A stretch of DNA of 64,000 nt from Actinostola sp. cb2023. Lineage: Eukaryota; Cnidaria; Anthozoa; Actiniaria; Actinostolidae. Location of the stretch: assembly GCA_033675265.1 (NCBI GenBank), contig JAUJYZ010000499.1:1-64000 (forward strand). Direction: 5' to 3'. This document shows, piece after piece, positions 45,233 to 58,700 of this stretch (its first letter is position 1; the number at the start of each line of letters is the position of its first letter). A model generated the notes under the pieces. That model was not told where the DNA came from and ran no database searches. It saw only the letters and a list, made by a program, of their open reading frames with translations. The position numbers were made by a program, and so were the translations under genes.

Positions 45233-46248
45233 CCCTTTGACACCCAGAGATTTTTGAGTTTTTTAGCGATTTTCTGGACCTAATCACGCCATAGGAAATT
45301 TCGATTCCATATAAGGGGTTTCCATGGAAATCTTGACAGTTCTGAAAGCCCACGGGCTCAGGTTCTGACGTAATCTTTCTCTTTTGGTGAATCTCCTCGA
45401 GGAACGGCATCTCGTAGCTACTAGGAGCGGTCAATTTTGCATTTTTAGAGTGTTTATAGCCATTATTCACCACAGAAGCCCCCAGGACAGCATCATTAAG
45501 CTTGACTGGTGTGGTAGAGACCGTTCTCCTGGAAGAACTCAGGAGTTTAGATACGAATTCACGAACAGATTTCGACTTTGCCGTTTGGAAATTCAAAATG
45601 GCGGACTCAATTGTGAAATCGTCTCTCTGGTCTTTCTGTGGTGGATTCCAGGACCTACAAAGGCATTTTTGGCGACTTTGGACTTGTAAAGAATGCAACC
45701 GCGGTGCAATATTTTGCCTGTAGGACCGAGTGGCTCGACACTCTATATATTCTTAAAAGAGGGATTTTCGGGGGAGATCTATGCCGAAATTCCCGGATGT
45801 TTCCCGGCATCCTTTTCGGGCGTGCAGAAGGAAAACACGTGTTAGCGAAAGTGGGCCTAAGGAAATGGCTATTGTTCGGCGAGTTAAGGAAAAGAGAGGG
45901 CAAAATTCACGACTATATCAAGAAGAGAGATGGAAGTTTGCTGAGAAAGTGGCGTTTTGTTTCGCAAGGATGTATTTTGGAAGAAAATCCAAGTCAAATG
46001 TCGTTCATTTTCGAGGTGTAAAATTGCGTCAAAAACACGCATTTTTGATTTTTATGGCAAACAAATTGAACTAATGCCCAGAAATCGGACCTGTAAGTCA
46101 GTTTACTTGAGGTTAAAATATGAAGAGTTATCTAGTTGTCACTAATAACTGGCCATGAGATCGATGTTACGAAAATTCAGAAAGTTAGAATTTTTCAAAG
46201 CAGTATCGATTTTTACGGACGGTTTCGGGCGCCGTGGGAGTCAAAGGG
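45233..46248. mobile_element. 1.0-kb TTAA-flanked element (piggyBac-type)
   Basis: Ends CCCTTTGACACCC and the mirrored GGGAGTCAAAGGG with TTAA on both sides (45229-45232, 46249-46252). CCC-starting ends plus TTAA are characteristic of piggyBac elements. Several overlapping frames of 80-160 codons exist on both strands, but none shows a family motif, so I treat it as non-autonomous. Confidence 0.85.
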
Positions 46249-46723
46249 TTAACTGAAATAGCAAAAATGTCTAGGACATTATAATTTTAAAATATTTAGC
46301 AATATAAAAAATGTCAATACCAGTATTAAATGTTCTCAAGGGAGTTTTTATATAATAAATGCCTCCCCCAAACCTTTATAACTCAGATGCATATGCTACA
46401 TGTTATTATTATTATTATTTTTTCACATACATGTACTGTATCTACATGTACATTTGTAATTGTATTTAAATTTAAGTGTCCCTGATTAGTGTACTACTTG
46501 TGGTACACTAGAAGTTTTGACACATTAATTAGAGATTAAATAGCACTGCCATCAGTGCTAACCCTAGCACAATTAAGGTCTTGCAATACTTTTACTTTAC
46601 ACCATTGTTGTTGAAGTACGACCCTGAAAATTACAACACTTTCAAACAAACTTGAAATTGTTTGAAACAGTTACAACTTACATTAAGACTGTTTAACATT
46701 AGTATACTTTGATCAAAGCAACT

Positions 46724-49700
46724 TCAACAACTCTGGAAACAAAGTTTAAATTTCAGTTCTTCTACCACTGTATCCATGTTTGGGCGAGTGAATGGAATTC
46801 TTTGAGTGCATTTATCCGCCACATTACCAATGACTCCAGAACCTACCTGAACATCAGTATGCTTATTTACAGTGGTTAGCAAAATGCCCAAAGAATATAC
46901 ATCAGAAGAAAATGTCTGTTTGTGAGAGCCATCAATCAGTTCAGGAGCAATGTGACTGTGTTTTTTCAGGTATGTGTCTCTTTCCATTGGTGGTACACAT
47001 TTGTTCCTTCCTGCTGAAATTTTGCAGCTTTTTCCAAAGTCAATTATAACAGGACTTGGCTTTCCCTCAACAAAATCAATGACTACATTATCTGTTTTTA
47101 AGTCATTATGCAAATAGCCTTTTATGTGCATGTGTAAAAGTCCTCGTACAACTCCATAGCAGATGGATTGAAAACACAGAATACCTGAATAATTTTCACT
47201 CTTCAATGCATACCATAAAGTAATTCCTTCCAAGTTTTTCCCATGGAACTTAGTAACAATATATTTATTTTCCATGTTTTTGGGGCTGATACCCAATAAT
47301 ATTGGCAGATTTGGGTGTCCTTCTAGCACTTTCACTATTTTTGCTTCATTCAGTAAATCTTGGTATGAACTTTCTTTTAAATATTTCACCGACACTTCAA
47401 TGTTTCGATACAGCTTAAGAGTACAAATACCAAATGCCCCACTTCCTATGTGTTTGGACTTATGATCTGCAACTGCCTGTATGTCAATAAGTAATTCATT
47501 AGGAATTTGTGTGAAATTATCTCTCACACTAGTAGATGACAATGAAGCACTAGATGAAATTGTCCGTTTGTGAAGACTTTTCCCTTGACAACTATGTTGA
47601 TACTTTTGCAACTGTGTTTTGGTCTTTTGAAGATCTTGTTGGGTACATATTAGTTCTTGTTGTACACCAGCATGATGTGCATGTGCTTCCTTTAAAGCTT
47701 TATCAGTATCTTCTATTTGCTTTCTGAAGACTTCATTTTCTTTTATAAGAGATGTGGCAGCTGAAATTGAATTATTTGCTGTACAGGTATTACAATCTGT
47801 GCCGACAGGTGTTTTCATGGCAAGGCCTTGATAATGATATTTGTAACCTGAGCTATGCTTCCCTCTTCTGATACCTGGAAAAGCAATTCTTACAATGCGA
47901 CCAATTTCTTGCTCAGTTAACTCTCTACCATATTGAGACCAGATAATTTGCTTGATTTCCTCACATCCAACCCGTTTTCCTGCACTTTCAACCAACTGTG
48001 TTTTAAGCCTAAAATAAAAAGAGATTTCATTTTCATTATTGTAACATGAATTTATACAAGAAAAATATGTATTCCTCAAAATGAAATCATGTTGATGTGA
48101 CAGTGTCCCTTTGTTCACATCTTTGACAATCGTTTTTAAGTATTTTAAGTATAATTCTTTATGTTAGAAGTAATGTAGATTTTACTTCCACGGAATTTGG
48201 GTTTGGTTCAACGTCATCTAATTGGTATCTAGCAACGTTTTGCGTAACGACTTACTTAGGCGTGTTGCAGTACATTACGTTACACACTAATCTGATTTAC
48301 TGATAACGGATTAGCGCGTGTTGTCACGTTTATTACCTAACATTATTTCACAACCTTGCCACTAGGCAGATGTATTCTGTTAAGTTAGATATAGTAATTT
48401 CTACAGTAGTTTTAGGATTACTTTGAACTAGTTTAGTTTGAGTTGGGATCAACTATTAATTGGTTTATCCACGTTTAGGACACACGGCTACAGTTATTTT
48501 AGGTGGGATGCATGACGCGTTTCCGGTGTCAACATACCGAATAGTTGCACGTGTTACGACACTAGCTATTATAAATACAGCGTTCTAATGCATTAGTTTT
48601 CCGAGTTAACATTGGGGTTGCTCCCCAGAGGAGTTGATCTCTGGTCAGCGAGTGTTGTGCCATGTTCTCAGAATGCTAGCTCATTCCCGTTTTGTTTTGT
48701 ATACACGTTTTAGTATACACGTTTTGTATGTACCCGTTGTTTAGTATATGATTCGTTTACTATGCCGTCTAGTATTCGTTTCAGTATTTCGTCCAGTTTT
48801 GATATATTGTAGTTTTCAATATCTGCTTTAAGTGAACTCGAGAGTATAGCTTACGATGCGTTTGCTAAGGGATTATAAGCACTCGTACATGTAGTTATCA
48901 GTTCGTATCCAGTTATTGTATACTTTCAGTTAGTCTCGTAATTAAATTGTAGTTTATCTTTCTCTTGTATTCAATAAACATGATATAAGTCCACACCTTG
49001 CATTCAGAAAGAATTCATTTTCTTCATTTAAAAGATTTCCTCGCGCTTACCGCTCAGCGCTTCCTTACAATATGGTGTCAGAATTCCCTGCGTTTGTTTC
49101 TATAGTGATTCTTCATCGTTTCATTATAGTGTATTGTAGTAACCATTTTCCCCGGTTACATTTTGGTGTCAGAAGTGGGATGCAAGTGTATTTTAGTGGC
49201 TTTTGTTACGGAATTACAGTTTGTTATACAAGAGTTAGTGAACTGTTTTATTACGGATTGTTTTCAAACAAGTTAGGCTTTATGTTTTTAAACGGGAATG
49301 AGTAAAGAAGAGCGTAAATTCAAGGCTGGCACGTGGAAGAAAGAAGATGCCTGGAGTAGCTATGTGGCACGTCATGATGTTCGGGATACCCCAGCAAGGA
49401 GAAGCGAGCGCATAGAGTACAACTGAGGCAGAGCAGTAGTTGCGAGTGGATGGGTATCAAGTGGTAGTGCGATTGGCTTGTGGTGGCGACCGACCAGTGA
49501 CAGCACCCTTGTGTATTCATGGCATGTTGATGCGACAGGCTAAAGCCCTAGCATGCCATGAAAGGAGCGCAAGTGACGGCGGTGGAAGTCGGTGTGGAGC
49601 ATATTGAGCGGATTCCTGATAGAGGACCTGTGAGACAGTACCCACACGGGATCTTACAGCCAGCCTCTGATGTATGTAGTACCTGGAATAGTCTCTCATG

Positions 49701-52700
49701 GGGAAGCTCTACTGGATGACCATTGGGATGCCAAAGTGTTTGTCATCTGGGAAGGAAGCTAGTATTGAGGTTCGGTCAATGGGCCCTTGGCGCGGCCTCG
49801 TGTTATTGCAGTGCGTCACAACGTAAAGGCGTTCTGCGGGTTTTTATTTGCAAGCTGATGCTACACCAGTGATTGGGAGTCTACTCGCACAAACTGGATG
49901 ATATGGCTTATCATGGACTATGGTGGATTTAACCTGGACTTGACTTTATTACAAAATGTATTACCTTCACTGTATGACTGGTGGAACCAAAAGGCAAACT
50001 GTATAAAGTGATGGGAGATGGAGTGTTTGACTACATGTTCAGCTGGTGGTTATAGTGATTAGCTCTCACGAGGTTCACTTGGCCAACGCCGCCCCAGTTA
50101 TGGAACTTATGCTTAGCCAACAGGGAGACTTCAATACAATTCACCGAAACACATGCGTCTGGAGGTTGAAGATACCACATTCAGGAGTGAACCGATGGTG
50201 CAGCATTGTGGTTGCGTGAGTGATCGTCAGGTTGGACATCGTACAGATTTATAGTTAACAAGGACTTGTAAGAAGAAATGAACTGAACTTTACTTATATT
50301 TTGTAGGACTTGTTAGTTAGTGTAGTTTGTTTTTGTTTAGTTCACATGAGGACATGTTGAACAAAAGGAGGGGCGAATGTGACAGTGTCACTTTGTTCAC
50401 ATCTTTGACAATCGTTTTTAAGTATTTTAAGTATAATTCTTTATGTTAGAAGTAATGTAGATTTTACTTCCACGGAATTTGGGTTTGGTTCAACGTCATC
50501 TAATTGGTATCTAGCAACGTTTTGCGTAACGACTTACTTAGGCGTGTTGCAGTACATTACGTTACACACTAATCTGATTTACTGATAACGGATTAGCGCG
50601 TGTTGTCACGTTTATTACCTAACATTATTTCACAACCTTGCCACTAGGCAGATGTATTCTGTTAAGTTAGATATAGTAATTTCTACAGTAGTTTTAGGAT
50701 TACTTTTGAACTAGTTTAGTTTGAGTTGGGATCAACTATTAATTGGTTTATCCACGTTTAGGACACACGGCTACAGTTATTTTAGGTGGGATGCATGACG
50801 CGTTTCCGGTGTCAACATACCGAATAGTTGCACGTGTTACGACACTAGCTATTATAAATACAGCGTTCTAATGCATTAGTTTTCCGAGTTAACATTGGGG
50901 TTGCTCCCCAGAGGAGTTGATCTCTGGTCAGCGAGTGTGTTTGTGCCATGTTCTCAGAATGCTAGCTCATTCCCGTTTGTTTTGTATACACGTATTTTGT
51001 ATACACGTTTTAGTATGTACCCGTTGTTTAGTATATGATTCGTTTACTATGCCGTCTAGTATTCGTTTCAGTATTTCGTCCAGTTTTGATATATTGTAGT
51101 TTTCAATATCTGCTTTAAGTGAACTCGAGAGTATAGCTTACGATGCGTTTGCTAAGGGATTATAAGCACTCGTACATGTAGTTATCAGTTCGTATCCAGT
51201 TATTGTATACTTTCAGTTAGTCTCGTAATTAAATTGTAGTTTATCTTTCTCTTGTATTCAATAAACATGATATAAGTCCACACCTTGCATTCAGAAAGAA
51301 TTCATTTTCTTCATTTAAAAGATTTCCTCGCGCTTACCGCTCAGCGCTTCCTTACAATATGGTGTCAGAATTCCCTGCGTTTGTTTTCTATAGTGATTCT
51401 TCATCGTTTCATTATAGTGTATTGTAGTAACCATTTTCCCCGGTTACATTTTGGTGTCAGAAGTGGGATGCAAGTGTATTTTAGTGGCTTTTGTTACGGA
51501 ATTACAGTTTGTTATACAAGAGTTAGTGAACTGTTTTATTACGGATTGTTTTCAAACAAGTTAGGCTTTATGTTTTTAAACGGGAATGAGTAAAGAAGAG
51601 CGTAAATTCAAGGCTGGCACGTGGAAGAAAGAAGATGCCTGGAGTAGCTATGTGGCACGTCATGATGTTCGGGATACCCCAGCAAGGAGAAGCGAGCGCA
51701 TAGAGTACAACTGAGGCAGAGCAGTAGTTGCGAGTGGATGGGTATCAAGTGGTAGTGCGATTGGCTTGTGGTGGCGACCGACCAGTGACAGCACCCTTGT
51801 GTATTCATGGCATGTTGATGCGACAGGCTAAAGCCCTAGCATGCCATGAAAGGAGCGCAAGTGACGGCGGTGGAAGTCGGTGTGGAGCATATTGAGCGGA
51901 TTCCTGATAGAGGACCTGTGAGACAGTACCCACACGGGATCTTACAGCCAGCCTCTGATGTATGTAGTACCTGGAATAGTCTCTCATGGGGAAGCTCTAC
52001 TGGATGACCATTGGGATGCCAAAGTGTTTGTCATCTGGGAAGGAAGCTAGTATTGAGGTTCGGTCAATGGGCCCTTGGCGCGGCCTCGTGTTATTGCAGT
52101 GCGTCACAACGTAAAGGCGTTCTGCGGGTTTTTATTTGCAAGCTGATGCTACACCAGTGATTGGGAGTCTACTCGCACAAACTGGATGATATGGCTTATC
52201 ATGGACTATGGTGGATTTAACCTGGACTTGACTTTATTACAAAATGTATTACCTTCACTGTATGACTGGTGGAACCAAAAGGCAAACTGTATAAAGTGAT
52301 GGGAGATGGAGTGTTTGACTACATGTTCAGCTGGTGGTTATAGTGATTAGCTCTCACGAGGTTCACTTGGCCAACGCCGCCCCAGTTATGGAACTTATGC
52401 TTAGCCAACAGGGAGACTTCAATACAATTCACCGAAACACATGCGTCTGGAGGTTGAAGATACCACATTCAGGAGTGAACCGATGGTGCAGCATTGTGGT
52501 TGCGTGAGTGATCGTCAGGTTGGACATCGTACAGATTTATAGTTAACAAGGACTTGTAAGAAGAAATGAACTGAACTTTACTTATATTTTGTAGGACTTG
52601 TTAGTTAGTGTAGTTTGTTTTTGTTTAGTTCACATGAGGACATGTTGAACAAAAGGAGGGGCGAATGTGACAGTGTCACTTTGTTCACATCTTTGACAAT

Positions 52701-55700
52701 CGTTTTTAAGTATTTTAAGTATAATTCTTTATGTTAGAAGTAATGTAGATTTTACTTCCACGGAATTTGGGTTTGGTTCAACGTCATCTAATTGGTATCT
52801 AGCAACGTTTTGCGTAACGACTTACTTAGGCGTGTTGCAGTACATTACGTTACACACTAATCTGATTTACTGATAACGGATTAGCGCGTGTTGTCACGTT
52901 TATTACCTAACATTATTTCACAACCTTGCCACTAGGCAGATGTATTCTGTTAAGTTAGATATAGTAATTTCTACAGTAGTTTTAGGATTACTTTGAACTA
53001 GTTTAGTTTGAGTTGGGATCAACTATTAATTGGTTTATCCACGTTTAGGACACACGGCTACAGTTATTTTAGGTGGGATGCATGACGCGTTTCCGGTGTC
53101 AACATACCGAATAGTTGCACGTGTTACGACACTAGCTATTATAAATACAGCGTTCTAATGCATTAGTTTTCCGAGTTAACATTGGGGTTGCTCCCCAGAG
53201 AGTTGATCTCTCTGGTCAGCGAGTGTTGTGCCATGTAAGTATCTCAGTTACAATGCTAGAATGCTAGCTCATTCCCGTTTTTATACACGTTTTTTGTATA
53301 CACGTTTTTTGTATACACGTATTTTAGTAGTATGTACCCGTTGTTTAGTATATGATTCGTTTACTATGCCGTCTAGTATTCGTTTCAGTATTTCGTCCAG
53401 TTTTGATATATTGTAGTTTTCAATATCTGCTTTAAGTGAACTCGAGAGTATAGCTTACGATGCGTTTGCTAAGGGATTATAAGCACTCGTACATGTAGTT
53501 ATCAGTTCGTATCCAGTTATTGTATACTTTCAGTTAGTCTCGTAATTAAATTGTAGTTTATCTTTCTCTTGTATTCAATAAACATGATATAAGTCCACAC
53601 CTTGCATTCAGAAAGAATTCATTTTCTTCATTTAAAAGATTTCCTCGCGCTTACCGCTCAGCGCTTCCTTACAATATGGTGTCAGAATTCCCTGCGTTTG
53701 TTTCTATAGTGATTCTTCATCGTTTCATTATAGTGTATTGTAGTAACCATTTTCCCCGGTTACATTTTGGTGTCAGAAGTGGGATGCAAGTGTATTTTAG
53801 TGGCTTTTGTTACGGAATTACAGTTTGTTATACAAGAGTTAGTGAACTGTTTTATTACGGATTGTTTTCAAACAAGTTAGGCTTTATGTTTTTAAACGGG
53901 AATGAGTAAAGAAGAGCGTAAATTCAAGGCTGGCACGTGGAAGAAAGAAGATGCCTGGAGTAGCTATGTGGCACGTCATGATGTTCGGGATACCCCAGCA
54001 AGGAGAAGCGAGCGCATAGAGTACAACTGAGGCAGAGCAGTAGTTGCGAGTGGATGGGTATCAAGTGGTAGTGCGATTGGCTTGTGGTGGCGACCGACCA
54101 GTGACAGCACCCTTGTGTATTCATGGCATGTTGATGCGACAGGCTAAAGCCCTAGCATGCCGTGAAAGGAGCGCAAGTGACGGCGGTGGAAGTCGGTGTG
54201 GAGCATATTGAGCGGATTCCTGATAGAGGACCTGTGAGACAGTACCCACACGGGATCTTACAGCCAGCCTCTGATGTATGTAGTACCTGGAATAGTCTCT
54301 CATGGGGAAGCTCTACTGGATGACCATTGGGATGCCAAAGTGTTTGTCATCTGGGAAGGAAGCTAGTATTGAGGTTCGGTCAATGGGCCCTTGGCGCGGC
54401 CTCGTGTTATTGCAGTGCGTCACAACGTAAAGGCGTTCTGCGGGTTTTTATTTGCAAGCTGATGCTACACCAGTGATTGGGAGTCTACTCGCACAAACTG
54501 GATGATATGGCTTATCATGGACTATGGTGGATTTAACCTGGACTTGACTTTATTACAAAATGTATTACCTTCACTGTATGACTGGTGGAACCAAAAGGCA
54601 AACTGTATAAAGTGATGGGAGATGGAGTGTTTGACTACATGTTCAGCTGGTGGTTATAGTGATTAGCTCTCACGAGGTTCACTTGGCCAACGCCGCCCCA
54701 GTTATGGAACTTATGCTTAGCCAACAGGGAGACTTCAATACAATTCACCGAAACACATGCGTCTGGAGGTTGAAGATACCACATTCAGGAGTGAACCGAT
54801 GGTGCAGCATTGTGGTTGCGTGAGTGATCGTCAGGTTGGACATCGTACAGATTTATAGTTAACAAGGACTTGTAAGAAGAAATGAACTGAACTTTACTTA
54901 TATTTTGTAGGACTTGTTAGTTAGTGTAGTTTGTTTTTGTTTAGTTCACATGAGGACATGTTGAACAAAAGGAGGGGCGAATGTGACAGTGTCACTTTGT
55001 TCACATCTTTGACAATCGTTTTTAAGTATTTTAAGTATAATTCTTTATGTTAGAAGTAATGTAGATTTTACTTCCACGGAATTTGGGTTTGGTTCAACGT
55101 CATCTAATTGGTATCTAGCAACGTTTTGCGTAACGACTTACTTAGGCGTGTTGCAGTACATTACGTTACACACTAATCTGATTTACTGATAACGGATTAG
55201 CGCGTGTTGTCACGTTTATTACCTAACATTATTTCACAACCTTGCCACTAGGCAGATGTATTCTGTTAAGTTAGATATAGTAATTTCTACAGTAGTTTTA
55301 GGATTACTTTGAACTAGTTTAGTTTGAGTTGGGATCAACTATTAATTGGTTTATCCACGTTTAGGACACACGGCTACAGTTATTTTAGGTGGGATGCATG
55401 ACGCGTTTCCGGTGTCAACATACCGAATAGTTGCACGTCAGAGTGTTTACGACACTAGCTATTATAAATACAGCGTTCTAATGCATTAGTTTTCCGAGTT
55501 AACATTGGGGTTGCTCCCCAGATCGTTTGATTGGAGTTGATCTCTGGTCAGTAATTTAGAGTGTTGTGCCATGTTCTCAGAATGCTAGCTCATTCCCGTT
55601 TTGTTTTGTATACACGTTTTGTATACACACGTTTTAGTATGTACCCGTTGTTTAGTATATGATTCGTTTACTATGCCGTCTAGTATTCGTTTCAGTATAT

Positions 55701-58700
55701 TTCGTCCAGTTTTGATATATTGTAGTTTTCAATATCTGCTTTAAGTGAACTCGAGAGTATAGCTTACGATGCGTTTGCTAAGGGATTATAAGCACTCGTA
55801 CATGTAGTTATCAGTTCGTATCCAGTTATTGTATACTTTCAGTTAGTCTCGTAATTAAATTGTAGTTTATCTTTCTCTTGTATTCAATAAACATGATATA
55901 AGTCCACACCTTGCATTCAGAAAGAATTCATTTTCTTCATTTAAAAGATTTCCTCGCGCTTACCGCTCAGCGCTTCCTTACAATATGGTGTCAGAATTCC
56001 CTGCGTTTGTTTTCTATAGTGATTCTTCATCGTTTCATTATAGTGTATTGTAGTAACCATTTTCCCCGGTTACATTTTGGTGTCAGAAGTGGGATGCAAG
56101 TGTATTTTAGTGGCTTTTGTTACGGAATTACAGTTTGTTATACAAGAGTTAGTGAACTGTTTTATTACGGATTGTTTTCAAACAAGTTAGGCTTTATGTT
56201 TTTAAACGGGAATGAGTAAAGAAGAGCGTAAATTCAAGGCTGGCACGTGGAAGAAAGAAGATGCCTGGAGTAGCTATGTGGCACGTCATGATGTTCGGGA
56301 TACCCCAGCAAGGAGAAGCGAGCGCATAGAGTACAACTGAGGCAGAGCAGTAGTTGCGAGTGGATGGGTATCAAGTGGTAGTGCGATTGGCTTGTGGTGG
56401 CGACCGACCAGTGACAGCACCCTTGTGTATTCATGGCATGTTGATGCGACAGGCTAAAGCCCTAGCATGCCATGAAAGGAGCGCAAGTGACGGCGGTGGA
56501 AGTCGGTGTGGAGCATATTGAGCGGATTCCTGATAGAGGACCTGTGAGACAGTACCCACACGGGATCTTACAGCCAGCCTCTGATGTATGTAGTACCTGG
56601 AATAGTCTCTCATGGGGAAGCTCTACTGGATGACCATTGGGATGCCAAAGTGTTTGTCATCTGGGAAGGAAGCTAGTATTGAGGTTCGGTCAATGGGCCC
56701 TTGGCGCGGCCTCGTGTTATTGCAGTGCGTCACAACGTAAAGGCGTTCTGCGGGTTTTTATTTGCAAGCTGATGCTACACCAGTGATTGGGAGTCTACTC
56801 GCACAAACTGGATGATATGGCTTATCATGGACTATGGTGGATTTAACCTGGACTTGACTTTATTACAAAATGTATTACCTTCACTGTATGACTGGTGGAA
56901 CCAAAAGGCAAACTGTATAAAGTGATGGGAGATGGAGTGTTTGACTACATGTTCAGCTGGTGGTTATAGTGATTAGCTCTCACGAGGTTCACTTGGCCAA
57001 CGCCGCCCCAGTTATGGAACTTATGCTTAGCCAACAGGGAGACTTCAATACAATTCACCGAAACACATGCGTCTGGAGGTTGAAGATACCACATTCAGGA
57101 GTGAACCGATGGTGCAGCATTGTGGTTGCGTGAGTGATCGTCAGGTTGGACATCGTACAGATTTATAGTTAACAAGGACTTGTAAGAAGAAATGAACTGA
57201 ACTTTACTTATATTTTGTAGGACTTGTTAGTTAGTGTAGTTTTGTTTTTGTTTAGTTCACATGAGGACATGTTGAACAAAAGGAGGGGCGAATGTGACAG
57301 TGTCACTTTGTTCACATCTTTGACAATCGTTTTTAAGTATTTTAAGTATAATTCTTTATGTTAGAAGTAATGTAGATTTTACTTCCACGGAATTTGGGTT
57401 TGGTTCAACGTCATCTAATTGGTATCTAGCAACGTTTTGCGTAACGACTTACTTAGGCGTGTTGCAGTACATTACGTTACACACTAATCTGATTTACTGA
57501 TAACGGATTAGCGCGTGTTGTCACGTTTATTACCTAACATTATTTCACAACCTTGCCACTAGGCAGATGTATTCTGTTAAGTTAGATATAGTAATTTCTA
57601 CAGTAGTTTTAGGATTACTTTGAACTAGTTTAGTTTGAGTTGGGATCAACTATTAATTGGTTTATCCACGTTTAGGACACACGGCTACAGTTATTTTAGG
57701 TGGGATGCATGACGCGTTTCCGGTGTCAACATACCGAATAGTTGCACGTGTTACGACACTAGCTATTATAAATACAGCGTTCTAATGCATTAGTTTTCCG
57801 AGTTAACATTGGGGTTGCTCCCCAGAGGAGTTGATCTCTGGTCAGCGAGTGTTGTGCCATGTTCTCAGAATGCTAGCTCATTCCCGTTTTGTTTTGTATA
57901 CACGTTTTGTATACACGTTTTAGTATGTACCCGTTGTTTAGTATATGATTCGTTTACTATGCCGTCTAGTATTCGTTTCAGTATTTCGTCCAGTTTTGAT
58001 ATATTGTAGTTTTCAATATCTGCTTTAAGTGAACTCGAGAGTATAGCTTACGATGCGTTTGCTAAGGGATTATAAGCACTCGTACATGTAGTTATCAGTT
58101 CGTATCCAGTTATTGTATACTTTCAGTTAGTCTCGTAATTAAATTGTAGTTTATCTTTCTCTTGTATTCAATAAACATGATATAAGTCCACACCTTGCAT
58201 TCAGAAAGAATTCATTTTCTTCATTTAAAAGATTTCCTCGCGCTTACCGCTCAGCGCTTCCTTACAATATGGTGTCAGAATTCCCTGCGTTTGTTTCTAT
58301 AGTGATTCTTCATCGTTTCATTATAGTGTATTGTAGTAACCATTTTCCCCGGTTACATTGATTTCAAATAACAAAAGGTACAAGCGGGCACTGGGGGCAG
58401 TTAAAGGGAGGGGGGGGCACTGGGGGCAGTTAAAGGGAGGGGGGGCACTGGGGGCAGTTAAAGGGAGGGGGGGGGGCATCCAGGGTATGCAAAAGTGTAC
58501 ATATAAGCGTATGTACAGTTGTTTACATGTAATTATTGTTTCATATTTATAAGTTATAAGACTAAATCATATAAAGCCTAAGCTGTTTCGAGTTCAATTT
58601 GGAATTCAGTTTAAGTTTATAACTGACAAAGAGTAAGAAAATACCATATAAATTTGAGCTCTTTGAAAAACACTTATTTTGTAATGTGCTATACTTACCA

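Larger units (their letters stand above)
48096..58357 (+). mobile_element. Tandem array of a non-autonomous LTR element (5 LTRs, 4 internal regions)
   Basis: Order: LTR 48096-49160, internal, LTR 50378-51448, internal, LTR 52666-53764, internal, LTR 54982-56074, internal, LTR 57293-58357. LTRs start TGTGACAGTG and end CCCCGGTTACA. The four internal regions are 1217-1218 bp and almost identical. Only the outer borders carry the 4-bp duplication TTGA (48092-48095, 58358-58361), so one insertion was later multiplied. LTR differences are mainly in a GTATACACGTTTT microsatellite. It sits in the kinase intron on the opposite strand. The array is not retroviral in coding content: no gag-pol or env genes are present. 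Confidence 0.93.

Noticed and set aside
45216..46145. Several 80-160 codon frames on both strands as genes
   Set aside because: All lie inside one TTAA-flanked element, overlap each other and carry no recognisable motif.
48009..48118. Start of the kinase at 48118 (MNKGTLSHQHD...)
   Set aside because: This start lies in the LTR and intron; an acceptor TTTTAG at 48009-48014 and a matching first exon at 58778-58699 give a better, family-consistent N-terminus.
49072..56613. Repeated frames of 60-102 codons in the LTR array as genes
   Set aside because: They are identical copies in LTR and noncoding internal DNA, on both strands, without motifs; they follow the repeat, not coding constraint.
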